Assembly (NCBI GenBank): GCA_963752755.1
Contig: CAVVZJ010000013.1
Coordinates: 118,943-182,942 of the forward strand
Direction: 5' to 3'
Length of the DNA stretch: 64,000 bases
DNA from: CAVVZJ01 sp963752755
Lineage (GTDB): Bacteria > Planctomycetota > Planctomycetia > Isosphaerales > Isosphaeraceae
Shown here: piece by piece, positions 1-8,742 of the stretch
How positions within the stretch are numbered: the first letter of the stretch is position 1
How the letters are laid out: each line of letters opens with the position of its first letter
Program-made: the position numbers and the translations under genes
The notes under the pieces: model-generated
Database searches by the model: none
Seen by the model: the letters and a program-made list of their open reading frames with translations, nothing else
What the model was told of the DNA's origin: nothing

Positions 1-428
1 ATCTCGCCGGCGCGCTCGTACGTCTGGATGCCCATGCATGCGGCGAGCTCGATTTCCCGGCGGTACGGGCCGCCGAGCAGTCGGTACAGAGGCAGTCCGT
101 AGGCCCGGCCCGCCAGGTCCCACATCGCCATTTCGACGGCGCTCTGGATGTAGATGTGGTCGAACTTCAGGTCCGCGTAAACCGCCATGACCGCCGTGGG
201 GTCGTGGCCGATCAAGAAGGATCGGATCGCTTCGGCCTCGCGGCCGGTGAGCTGGCCGCCCAGATAAACCTGCGGCGCCTCGCCCCAGCCGACGAGCCCG
301 GTGTCGGTCTCCAGCCGGATCAGGAGCGCCTTCTTCGACGACTGGCCGCGATACCGCGAGTGGTACGGTGCGATCGGGGGTTTCTGGGGCACTTCGACGA
401 GGAATGACTCGACGCTGGCAATCTTCAT
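1..428 (-). CDS. Mandelate racemase/muconate lactonizing enzyme family protein, N-terminal part
   Basis: This is the first part of an enolase-superfamily enzyme; the gene runs off the left edge of the window. The visible 142 residues form the capping N-terminal MR/MLE domain: MKIASVESFLVEVP at the start, then the typical strand-turn GLVGWGEAP near residue 47 and the helix SAVEMAMWDLAGRAYG near 95, followed by PLYRLLGG. The catalytic barrel, with its metal ligands and Lys/His bases, lies outside the window, so substrate cannot be judged. The start codon overlaps the stop of the upstream symporter gene (ATGA), so the two are translationally coupled. An uptake-plus-catabolism unit for a small carboxylate or sugar acid is a reasonable inference. 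Confidence 0.85.
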   Translation of the reverse strand, partial: MKIASVESFLVEVPQKPPIAPYHSRYRGQSSKKALLIRLETDTGLVGWGEAPQVYLGGQLTGREAEAIRSFLIGHDPTAVMAVYADLKFDHIYIQSAVEMAMWDLAGRAYGLPLYRLLGGPYRREIELAACMGIQTYERAGE

Positions 429-2125
429 GGCTTCGGTCCTGTCTGCGCGGGGCCCGACGAGGGTTCGCGGGTGCTGAGAGGAGGAGACTCGCGGTCGATC
501 GGCGGCCTGGGCTCCGAGGCGAACGCCCGCCGGAGCAGATCGGGGCGGGGCGGTTTGGTAACGAGGCTCAGGCCGACGCCCGCGACGAGCGACGCGGTCA
601 GGCCCCAGAGGATCGGTTCCAGATCGAGGAGATAGTAAGGTCGGAAGCTCGTGGCCGGTCCGATCATCGGGTCGTTGCCTTGCCAGGACAGGACCCAGCC
701 GGTTGCGAACAGGCCGAGCATCGTGGCCGCGCCGGCGAGCATCGCCCCCAGGGTTCCGGCGGCGGTCGCTCGTCGCCAGAAGGCCGTCATCAGAGCCGGC
801 ACGACAAACGACGCCGCGGCGCTGGTGCTGCTGAAGACCACGATCGCCTGGAGGTAGGCGACCGGTCGGAGGTTGGCCGCGACCGCAACCAGGCCCACGA
901 CGACCATCGACCACCGCGACAGCCGCCGCAACTCGGCGTCGCTCGCCTCCGGGCGGAGCAGTCGCTGGTACACGTCGCGGACGATGCCCGAGGCGATCAC
1001 GACCAGATAGGTGCTGACCGTCGCCATGACCGCGCCGAAGGGCGCGGCCAGGATCAGACCCGCCAGCACCGAACCGCCCGGAAGTCCGCCGGTCGTGGCG
1101 TAGGCGAGCCGCGGGATCAGCTCGTCGGGGGCCGACAGCCTCGGGAAGACCGACCGCGCGGCGATGCTGATGACCACCAGCGGCAGGTAAATCCCCAGGT
1201 TGTAGACGCTCAGCAGGAAGATCGCCCGGCGCAGCGTCGCGGCCGACCGGGTCGCCATCACCCGGACCATCCCGGCGGGCGAGCCCAGGCCAGAGAAGAT
1301 CAGGACGAAGAAGTAGGAGATCGCCAGTCCGAGCGGGTGAAAGGCGCGGCCGTCCTCGGCGAAGCCAGGCCCCCAGGCGAACCGGGCGTCGGTCTGCTCG
1401 ACCGCCGCAAGCGTCGCCCGTTCCATCCCCCCCGCCGCGGCGACGGCCAGCGGCAGGAGGAGCAGGATGCCCAGGAGCATCAGGAGACTCTGGAACAGGT
1501 CGGTCCAGACCGCCGCCAGGAAGCCGCCGATGATCGTGTAACCGACGACCACCAGCGCAAAGAGGGCCAGACCCAGGTAGTAGGCCCGATCCACGCCGCC
1601 GCCCGGGTCCTCGGCGAGGGCCATCGCCCCGGAGCCCGGCCAGGCGACCTTCATGATGACCGCCCCCGCCTTGAACTGGGCAATCATCATGAAGGTCATG
1701 TAAAAGAGGATCAACAGCGAGGCGACCAGCCCCACGGTCGGGCTGCCGAACCGCTCGCGGAGCAGGTCGGGGACTGTCACCGCGCCCGTACGTCGCGAGA
1801 GGTGGGCCAGCCGCTTGCCGAGGATGCCGAGGCCGGTCATCGGGATGACCATGTAGGCCGCGATCCAGAGTGCGACGACCCAGCCGTGGCTGTAAACGAG
1901 AGCCGGGAACCCCATGAACGTGCCACCGCTCTGCACGGTCGCCGTCAGCGCCAGGGCCCAGGCTCCCAGGGCACGGTTGCCGAGGAAGAACGCCGTGATG
2001 AACCGACCGCGCGCCGTGGCACGCGAGGCGAGCGTCCCCAGCCAGATCGACGCCACGACGATCCCGAAGAGCATCGCCAGGGCCGTCCATCCGGCCGTCG
2101 GTGCCGCGGCGTGCGGGTCAGGCAT
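425..2125 (-). CDS. Sodium:solute symporter (SSF family)
   Basis: This is an inner-membrane permease of about 566 residues, close to the usual SSF length, with roughly 13 hydrophobic segments. The early region carries FFLGNRALGAWALALTATVQSGGTFMGFPALVY, which matches the SSF TM1-TM2 region and its Ser/Gly-rich sodium site; shorter diagnostic pieces are NRALGAWALALTA and SGGTFMGFPA. The start at 2125 (MPDPHAAAP) is preferred because it overlaps the upstream stop as ATGCCTGA; an in-frame ATG at 2164 would overlap the upstream gene by 47 bases. The preceding small DUF997 gene is the usual partner of pantothenate-type SSF permeases. The substrate is unknown, but the downstream enolase-superfamily gene suggests an organic acid. 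Confidence 0.88.
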   Translation of the reverse strand: MPDPHAAAPTAGWTALAMLFGIVVASIWLGTLASRATARGRFITAFFLGNRALGAWALALTATVQSGGTFMGFPALVYSHGWVVALWIAAYMVIPMTGLGILGKRLAHLSRRTGAVTVPDLLRERFGSPTVGLVASLLILFYMTFMMIAQFKAGAVIMKVAWPGSGAMALAEDPGGGVDRAYYLGLALFALVVVGYTIIGGFLAAVWTDLFQSLLMLLGILLLLPLAVAAAGGMERATLAAVEQTDARFAWGPGFAEDGRAFHPLGLAISYFFVLIFSGLGSPAGMVRVMATRSAATLRRAIFLLSVYNLGIYLPLVVISIAARSVFPRLSAPDELIPRLAYATTGGLPGGSVLAGLILAAPFGAVMATVSTYLVVIASGIVRDVYQRLLRPEASDAELRRLSRWSMVVVGLVAVAANLRPVAYLQAIVVFSSTSAAASFVVPALMTAFWRRATAAGTLGAMLAGAATMLGLFATGWVLSWQGNDPMIGPATSFRPYYLLDLEPILWGLTASLVAGVGLSLVTKPPRPDLLRRAFASEPRPPIDRESPPLSTREPSSGPAQTGPKP

Positions 2126-2405
2126 CGCCCGCGTCCTCGCGCTCCTCACCGAGATCGTCGTCACCCAGGACGCGCCAGGAGAACCAGGCCGAGATCAGCA
2201 CGCAGACGACCCAAGGCGCCACGATCCCCCAGAAGACCCACGAGGGGAACCCGAGCACGAACCGGATCGGCTCGCCGGCGCGGTCGTAGCCGAAGACGGC
2301 GCAGTAGCCGAGGCAATAAGCGGTGGCGACGACGGCGACCGCCGCGATCGCGATGGCCTCCCGGCGAGCGTGGCGGATCAAGGGGTCTTCGGGCGGCATG
2401 CTCAT
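2118..2405 (-). CDS. Small two-helix membrane protein, DUF997/YhdT family
   Basis: This 95-residue protein has two transmembrane helices (about residues 17-40 and 55-80) separated by a short loop, then an acidic cytoplasmic tail. The loop and second helix, with GFPSWVFWGIVAPW, match the DUF997/YhdT pattern. YhdT is encoded just before the SSF pantothenate permease PanF in enterobacteria, and the same order is seen here: its stop overlaps the start of the SSF gene. Its own start overlaps the stop of the nitrilase-like gene by four bases. A second in-frame ATG two codons on is possible. The likely role is as accessory subunit of the symporter, inferred from context only. Confidence 0.8.
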   Translation of the reverse strand: MSMPPEDPLIRHARREAIAIAAVAVVATAYCLGYCAVFGYDRAGEPIRFVLGFPSWVFWGIVAPWVVCVLISAWFSWRVLGDDDLGEEREDAGDA

Positions 2406-3346
2406 GGTTTTGAGTTCTCGGATGCGTCTGCGTCGGGTTCGGTGGCGGTGGGTCTTTCCCGGGCCGAGCCTCGTGCCATGGGCAGCTCGAACAGGATCAC
2501 CGCGTTGCGATCGACGGGCGTCCCTGCGTCCTCGGGACGGATCAGGAGCCGGTCGCCCAGCAGGACGCGATGGGCGATCGCGCCGTCCGGCGCCGTCACC
2601 AGGAACTCGGCCGGATGGACGAACACGATCGACAACCGGTTCTCTCGCGAACGCGCCTGGACGATCGGGTCGTTCTTCTCGGGGCCGAACATCCCTCCGG
2701 AGGGACAGATCAAGAACTCGGCCCCGCCCTCGCGGTAACGCGCCACGATCGCCGGCTCGGTCCGGTCGGCGCAGATCAGGACGCCCGCCCGGCCCTGGGG
2801 CGTGTCGAAGACGCGCGAACGGTTCCCCGGCGTGTTCCGCACCAGCTCATGACCAAGTTTCTGCTTGCGATACTGGCCCCGTAGGTGGCCGTCGGGGCCG
2901 ATCAGGATTGCGGTGTTGTAGCGGTGCTCGCCGTCGGCTTCGAGCAGGCCTGCGATAAGCGTGATGTCCAGCTCGTCGGCCAGCGCCATGAGGCGGCGGC
3001 AGTAAGGGCCTTCGGGGATCGGCTCGCCGAGAGCGCGGTAGGTCTCCAGCGGGATGCTCTTGTCGGCAATGGCGTAGCCGTCGAGGAAGCATTCGGTCGT
3101 GCAGACGATCTTGGCTCCGCGTGCGGCGGCCTCGCGGATCAAGGGCTCGGCGCGGCGGAAGTTCGTCTCCTTGTCGCCCCGGACCCACTTCAGCACGATC
3201 CCGGCTACCTGGACCGTCGTGTCGTGACCGTGCTCGGAACTCGGTGGCCGTGCCTCCGGTGGCTGGGCCAAAACAGCAGGACTCAACGACACGATTCCCA
3301 GCCACAAGGCCCACTTCAAATGCAGGAATGCGATGAGGTGTCGCAT
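2402..3346 (-). CDS. Exported carbon-nitrogen hydrolase (nitrilase superfamily)
   Basis: This 314-residue amidase/nitrilase-fold enzyme hydrolyses a non-peptide C-N bond. All three catalytic positions are visible: Glu in CTTECFLDGYAI, Lys in YRKQKLGHE and the nucleophile Cys in VLICADRTEP. A signal peptide (about residues 1-27, ending near AVLAQ) sends it out of the cytoplasm, which is unusual because most family members are cytosolic. It is the first gene of the four-gene minus-strand operon, and every junction is an overlap. Its product could release a small acid that the symporter imports. The substrate cannot be read from sequence. Confidence 0.85.
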   Translation of the reverse strand: MRHLIAFLHLKWALWLGIVSLSPAVLAQPPEARPPSSEHGHDTTVQVAGIVLKWVRGDKETNFRRAEPLIREAAARGAKIVCTTECFLDGYAIADKSIPLETYRALGEPIPEGPYCRRLMALADELDITLIAGLLEADGEHRYNTAILIGPDGHLRGQYRKQKLGHELVRNTPGNRSRVFDTPQGRAGVLICADRTEPAIVARYREGGAEFLICPSGGMFGPEKNDPIVQARSRENRLSIVFVHPAEFLVTAPDGAIAHRVLLGDRLLIRPEDAGTPVDRNAVILFELPMARGSARERPTATEPDADASENSKP

Positions 3347-3977
3347 GACGAGCCCTTCCGTTTCCCAATGAGGCCGGACATCGTGGGCTCATCATCCCCG
3401 AGACGGACGCCGTCGTCAATTCCTCGCGACTGCCTGGTGCCAGGGTGGTTTTGGATGGGCCGGTCGTCCGGAAGTTCGTTTCCCTCTTGATCCAAATGGA
3501 CCGAAGCGGGCCCGGCCAGCGCAGCGTCAGCGTCGCGGAAGATCCCAGGAGTCGAAACCCGCGTCCGGCGATCGAGCGATTGAGCCCGAAATCGGGTGCG
3601 GCGGGCCCGGGTCATGGCCTGGAGCGAAGACTCGTCGCAGACGAGCGATTAAAGTTGCAAAAATGAGACAAAAAATTTCTTGAAATTGGCAATTGCAACT
3701 CCTATCGTCATGAAGAACGATTTGGGATCGCCTGTCCGATTCCACCAGTTCGTTCCGTTGCATTCGAAGCAGGCTCGAAAGTTCCAGGGGTTCGCTCGCC
3801 GGCATCAAAAGCCCGTGACGATCCGCCATCGCCTCCGCGCAGACCATTGCCGGATCGCCCGAGGGGGCATTGTGCCCCAGGGGCGTTGTGGTCCTGGGTC
3901 GGCGGATGGTCGGGCTCGCTTCTTCGGCAGGCATCCCCTCGACGACGCTTCCCGATTCTCCAAGCGGGAGACCCAGG
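3347..3977. other. Intergenic region between divergent operons
   Basis: No convincing gene is seen in these 631 bases. The region separates the minus-strand nitrilase operon from the plus-strand CIS operon and should hold both promoters. Around 3650-3725 the GC content drops sharply, with A and T runs, unlike the rest of the window. The heptamer GTTGCAA (3654-3660) is repeated inverted as TTGCAAC (3693-3699), flanking the candidate CIS promoter. Short open frames here have no family features. Confidence 0.6.
3680..3708 (+). promoter_or_regulatory. Candidate sigma70-type promoter of the CIS operon
   Basis: TTGAAA (3680-3685) and TATCGT (3703-3708) are spaced by 17 bases in the AT-rich island upstream of the sheath gene. 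An inverted heptamer (GTTGCAA/TTGCAAC) brackets the -35 region and could be an operator. The implied leader is about 260 bases. This rests on pattern only. Confidence 0.35.
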
Positions 3978-6436
3978 ATGGTTCAGGTCAGCTACCCGGG
4001 CGTTTACATCCAGGAGAAGTCCAGCGGCGTCAAGACGATCACAGGTGTCGCGACGTCGATCGGCGCCTTCTTCGGCCGCGCGGCCAAGGGTTATCTCAAC
4101 CGTGCGGTCCGTTGCCTGAGCTATGCCGACTTCCTTCGCGCCTTCGGGGGACCTCATCCCCAGAGTGACCTCGCCGCGAGCGTCAAGCAATTCTTCGACA
4201 ACGGCGGGACCGATTGCTACGTCGTCCGCCTGGCGGACAGCTCAGCCCGACGAGCTCGCGTGGAACTGGAGAACCTCGCTGGCACGGCCGTACTCCGCGC
4301 CACGGCCAAGATGGAAGGCGTCTGGGGCAACGGTGTCCGGCTCGAAGTGGACGACAACACGCCGAACCCCGGCGAAACGTTCAACCTCACCGTGATCCAG
4401 GAAGAAGGCGGCCAGGAGGTCGCGCGAGAGGTCTTCACGAATCTTTCGATGGACCGGGCCTCCAGCCGTTACGCGCCGTCCTTTGTCTCGCAGAGTTCGG
4501 CACTGATCGATCTGGTCTTGTTCGACCCAACCGCCACGCCCGCGTTCACCCCGCTCGGCGACCCGGCCGACCCGGCCTCCACCTACAACATCGGCAGCTT
4601 CGACGGTTTCTCCGAGGCTCGTCGCCCGCTCGGCAATTCGGATCTCGCCGTGCAGACGACCTTCGACAGTTTGATCAATCCCGGGGTCGGCCCTCGACAG
4701 CATCGCTTCGACATCAGCGTGGACGACTCGGCCTACGTCACCGTCAACCTCAGTGCTCTCACCGCGATTCCTGCCACAACCAACACCATCGCAAGTGCGC
4801 TGCAGACCGGCATCAATGACGCCCTGGCCAGTCTCGTGCCCGCCCGACAGGTCCAGGTCGAGATCCAACAGAGCAGCCCCACCGATCCCTTTTTCCTGCG
4901 GATCACCGCCAATTCCCCCGGCGCCGAGAATGCGACGGTGCATATTCGCCGCTCGGCCGCCAACGACCTCGCCGCGGCCTTGATGCTCGGCGCGGACAGC
5001 GGCGGCGTCGAGATGGCCCGCCGGAGCAACTTCCGCCCGGCGCCCACTGGCACCATCCTCCGCTTCGACGACGGCAACGGCGGTCTCGACCGCCTGAACA
5101 ACCTCAGTTTTCTGAATCAGGATGCGTTGACCTCAATCACCATCGGCACCGAGCCGGCCGTCTCGCTCAACGCAGCCCCGAACAACCTCCAGACCACCAA
5201 CGCCACCGATCCCTTCTACCGCGACGCCCGGCCCGGCAACAGCCCCAGCGGCCACAACGACGGTGTCCGCGAGAAGCTCCAGATCATGGCCCGCGCGATC
5301 TCCAACGCCCCCGGCTCGCGCTACCGGGCGGAGGTCCACGGCTATCAGCTCGTCGTCCTCGCCAAGGACGGCACCGTCAACGAGCAGCCCAGCTCCGTCC
5401 AGTTCGCCGGCAGCGGCGCCGCCACCATCAACCCCGCCTTCCAGCTCAACACCCGCCGCTATACTCTCGGCACGACCGGCACCAGTTCCTTCAGCTCCTC
5501 CGGCCAGGATGGCGACGACGGCGGCGCCCCGGCTTCCCCGACTACGTCGGCGACCCGGTGGCCAAGACCGGCTTCTACAGTCTCGACCGCGTGGATCTGT
5601 TCAATCTCATGGTCCTGCCTGCTGATCAGGCCCGTAGCGACTCCGAGCGCTCGCAGCTCTGGGGACCGGCCAGCATCTACTGCCAGTCGCGCCGGGCCTT
5701 CCTCGTGATCGATGCGCCCGATGGCTGGACCGACGCCCAGGGACTCCCCGCCGTCGTGCAGAACACCAGCCAGGTCAACGACCTTCGCGCCACGGTCATC
5801 AAGGATTACTCAGCCGTCTTCTTCCCCAAAATCGCCTTCAATGACCGCGGCGTGATTCGCACGATTGGCCCGGCCGGCGCCATCGCCGGCCTGATGGCAC
5901 GCACCGATGCCGCCCGCGGCGTCTGGAAGGCGCCCGCCGGCACGGAGGCCGATATCCGCGGGATCATCGGCCTGGAGGTCCGCCTCACCGACGCCGAGAA
6001 CGGCGTCCTCAACAAGCTCGCGGTCAACTGCCTCCGCAGCTTCCCCAGCGGCCTTGTCAACTGGGGCGCCCGCACCCTCGACGGCTCCGACGACCTCGGC
6101 TCCGAGTGGAAATATATCCCGATCCGTCGCCTGGCCCTGTTCATCGAGGAGTCGCTCTACCGGGGCACACAGTGGGTTGTCTTCGAGCCCAACGATGAGC
6201 CCCTCTGGTCGCGGATTCGTCTGAATGTGGGCGTGTTCATGAATCAGCTTTTCCGCCAGGGGGCCTTCCAGGGCAGCACGCCCGACCAGGCGTTCTACGT
6301 CAAGTGTGACGCCGAGACGACGACCCAGGCCGACCGCAACCTCGGCATCGTCAACATCGAGGTCGGCTTCGCCCCCTTGAAACCGGCCGAGTTCGTGGTG
6401 ATCACGATCCAGCAGATCGCGGGTGACCTTACGTGA
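3978..6436 (+). CDS. Contractile sheath protein of the injection system (one frameshift)
   Basis: This is a phage tail sheath/Afp2-type subunit, about 819 residues once one base is restored. The start follows GGGAGA and opens with MVQVSYPGVYIQEKSSG, the classical sheath N-terminus, then DYADFLRAFGG-like and QFFDNGGTDCYVVRL segments (near residues 50-85). A large insertion of several hundred residues precedes the conserved C-terminal half, which has KTGFYSLDRVDLFNLM, the RAFLVIDAP strand, PSGLVNWGARTL and the terminal EVGFAPLKPAEFVV. The frame breaks at about 5527-5535 in a GCCCCGG run; adding one C gives a continuous reading and an exact 820 codons. It is the only sheath gene in the locus. 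It contracts around the tube to drive injection. Confidence 0.92.
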
Positions 6437-6463
6437 CCCGTCCTCTTCCTGAAGAGGTGAGAC

Positions 6464-6988
6464 ATGGGTAAGGGTTTCGTCGTCAATGCCCACCGGTTCG
6501 ACCCGTACAAGAACTTCAAGTTCCGCGTGGTCTGGGACGGTCGCGTCGTGCTCGGCGTCAGCAAGGTTGGTGCGTTGAAGCGCACGACCGAGGTCGTCAA
6601 GCATCGCGACGGCGGTGACAACAGCACCGACCGCAAGTCGCCCGGCCGGACCACCTACGAGGCGATCACCATGGAGCGGGGCGTCACCCATGACGCCGAG
6701 TTCGAGAAGTGGGCCAACAAGATCCATCCCTTGGGCGGCGACGCCGGCATGGACCTCGTCGGTTACAAGATCCCCTTGACTCTGGAATTCATGAACGAGA
6801 AAGGGCAGGTCGCCAAGCGCTACTTCCTCCAGAACTGCTGGGTGAGCGAGTACACCGCCCTGCCCGACCTCGACGCTAACGCCAACGTCGTCGCCGTCGA
6901 GAGTCTCAAGATCGAGCTGGAGGGCTGGGAACGGGACCCCGACACCAAGGAACCCGACGAGAAGGCCGCCGTCCCGGCCAGTGCCTGA
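6464..6988 (+). CDS. Inner tube protein (gp19/Hcp-like, Afp1/Pvc1 type)
   Basis: This 174-residue protein forms the rigid inner tube pushed out by the sheath. Typical features of the T4 gp19-like family are visible: an N-terminal strand with DPYKNFKFRVVWDG, the conserved loop GALKRTTEVVKHRDGG, the kinked strand TTYEAITMERGVTHD followed by FEKWANKI, and a C-terminal PLTLEFMNEKGQ...ESLKIELEGWER. The last 15 residues are an acidic, Ala-rich tail. It begins 28 bases after the sheath stop, behind a GAAGAGGTGAG ribosome-binding site. Only one tube gene is present, whereas Afp/PVC loci encode two or three, so a single tube subunit would form the whole tube. Confidence 0.92.
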   Translation: MGKGFVVNAHRFDPYKNFKFRVVWDGRVVLGVSKVGALKRTTEVVKHRDGGDNSTDRKSPGRTTYEAITMERGVTHDAEFEKWANKIHPLGGDAGMDLVGYKIPLTLEFMNEKGQVAKRYFLQNCWVSEYTALPDLDANANVVAVESLKIELEGWERDPDTKEPDEKAAVPASA

Positions 6989-7060
6989 TCATTCCACGGG
7001 CGGCCCCGGGCCGGTCGCCCGCTGAGCTCAAACCGGACTGGAACGCCGGCCGTGACGACC

Positions 7061-7877
7061 ATGCCGACTCCTCCCCCCACCGAGACCGTCTCCGATCACG
7101 TTCCGGGCGTCGCCGAATTCCGCTGGCGACCGCTCGGTCGTCCGGCCGACCTCGACCTCAACTTCCGCGACCCGGATCGTCCGGCCCTGGTCACGCGAGT
7201 GCTCGCGGCCTGCCTCGCGTCGCCGGCCAACGATCCTGAGGCCCTCGTCTGGCGCCTCAGTCTCGCCGCCCGGATCGGCGGTCTGCTCTCGATCTTCACC
7301 TCGACGACCGGGCAAACGCAACTTCCCGTCAGCCGCTCGCTGTCCACGCCCCGAGTGTGGCGAGTTGCTGGAACTGCCCTTGCCCATCGCCGACCTCCTG
7401 ACTCTCGCCCGCGCGGCGGAGCACTCTCCCCATCGGTTCTGGCGCGATGACGAGGGCCAAGCATGTCGGCTCCGCCGTCCCACGGGCGACGATCAGCGGC
7501 GCTGGCGAGCGGCCAGTTACGCCTCCGAATCCGAAGCCTATGCCACGATGATGGGCTCCTTGCTCTTGGATGGTCGCCCGCGGCTGCCCTGGCCGGATCT
7601 CCTGGCCCGTGCGGCTTCGGAACTGGAGGCATTCGACCCACTCCCTTGCTTTCTCGCGGCCTTCGAGTGTCTCGGTTGCGGCTTCGAGGCCGAGCTTCCG
7701 ATCGACCTGCAGGCCCTGCTGCTCGCTCGCCTGGAGCGTCTGCAACGATCGCTCCTTATCGACGTCCATCGCCTCGCCTCCCGCTATGGCTGGAGCGAGC
7801 CGGCGATCCTCGCCATCCCTTCGCATCGCCAACGCGCTTACCTCGACCTGATCGACGACGAGGAGGCCCCGTCGTGA
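7061..7877 (+). CDS. CIS-associated zinc-ribbon-like protein (one frameshift)
   Basis: This protein is about 271 residues after removal of one extra base near 7337-7341. The corrected junction reads VSRSCPRPECGELLEL, giving a CPxxxCG knuckle; a second Cys pair, FECLGCGFEAEL, lies near residue 200, so the four cysteines could bind one zinc. The C-terminal part is helical (RLERLQRSLLIDVHRLASRYGW, then IPSHRQRAYLDLID). Similar proteins sit between the tube and cap genes in other CIS loci and in phages at the tail-assembly-chaperone or baseplate position; I do not assign a structural place. The start is ATG 7061; a GTG at 7052 is equally open. Its stop overlaps the next start (GTGA). Confidence 0.7.
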
Positions 7878-8728
7878 ACTACTTCGCCCGGCTGGCCCTT
7901 CAGAGCGGCCTGGAAATCGGTTCGGAACGCGCTTCGGTCCCCGACTCTGGCCTTCCGGTCGAATCGCCATCCCGGGATGACTTCGAGGTGGCGGAGTCGA
8001 TCGACTTCACGGAATTGGTCGAGCCATCCCGCTCGGTTCCTGGACCGACCGGCGCCGAGCCGCAGGCTCGACCGCCGTCGCTTCCCATCCCAAGTCCCGT
8101 CTCGCAGGTGGAGCGTCCTTCTGCCAGGCCGGTCATTGACGAGCCCCCTTCGACTGGTCCGAGTGGCGAACCGACTGCCGAGCCATCGCGTGAGGTGATC
8201 CGGGTCGAGGAGTCAGCCCCGACCCTCGTGCGACATGTCCTCGCGTGGGTGGCCGCGGATCCAGCGCTTCGGGAGACGACGGCTCCGGAGCCGCCTCGCG
8301 ACCGCGAGCCGGAGGGCCTCGATCGCGAAACGGACATCAACATTACGCCCCCGGCCCGTCGTCCGCAATCGGACCGCGTGGAGATCCCTTCCAGGGCCGA
8401 GGCTCCAGCCGCCCCGGACCTCCAGCCACTGGCACTATCTCCCCGCCCCTTGGAGAGGATCGAGGAGGAGGGCGCCCGGCCCGCGAGGCCGCTACGAAGC
8501 GACGTCGAGCTGCCCGGGTCGGCGGTCGGATCGCCGGATCGGCGGCCGGTCGAGGAGGTGGTCCACGTCTCCATCGGCACGATCAGCGTCCGGGTCGAGG
8601 CCCCGCCTCAAACCGCCCAGCCACCTCCACCACGGCCCGCGCGTCGCGAACGATCGGAACCTGCGTTCGCGGACCGTCCTCAAGTCGATATGGGTTCCCG
8701 ACTCCGGCGACGCTACCTGAGGCCCTGA
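7874..8728 (+). CDS. Proline/acid-rich CIS protein of unknown function
   Basis: This 284-residue protein is mostly low complexity, with repeated Pro, Glu, Ser and Arg over residues 25-215, and is probably disordered. Ordered ends flank it: NYFARLALQSGL at the N-terminus and, near residue 235, VVHVSIGTISVRVEAP. That last strand motif is seen at the end of hypothetical proteins beside DUF4255 genes in other CIS loci. The GTG start overlaps the preceding stop (GTGA), implying coupling with the zinc-ribbon-like gene. The linker-like composition suggests a flexible connector or chaperone; this is inference. Confidence 0.7.
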   Translation: MNYFARLALQSGLEIGSERASVPDSGLPVESPSRDDFEVAESIDFTELVEPSRSVPGPTGAEPQARPPSLPIPSPVSQVERPSARPVIDEPPSTGPSGEPTAEPSREVIRVEESAPTLVRHVLAWVAADPALRETTAPEPPRDREPEGLDRETDINITPPARRPQSDRVEIPSRAEAPAAPDLQPLALSPRPLERIEEEGARPARPLRSDVELPGSAVGSPDRRPVEEVVHVSIGTISVRVEAPPQTAQPPPPRPARRERSEPAFADRPQVDMGSRLRRRYLRP

Positions 8729-8742
8729 GGGGGGAAGGCTCG

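Noticed and set aside
368..2413. 681-residue plus-strand open frame
   Set aside because: It is antisense to the SSF and DUF997 genes, Arg/Gln/Asp-rich and without any family feature.
5520..5560. Programmed frameshift in the sheath gene
   Set aside because: No classical slippery heptamer or downstream structure is seen, sheath genes are not known for recoding, and similar single-base breaks occur all over the window.
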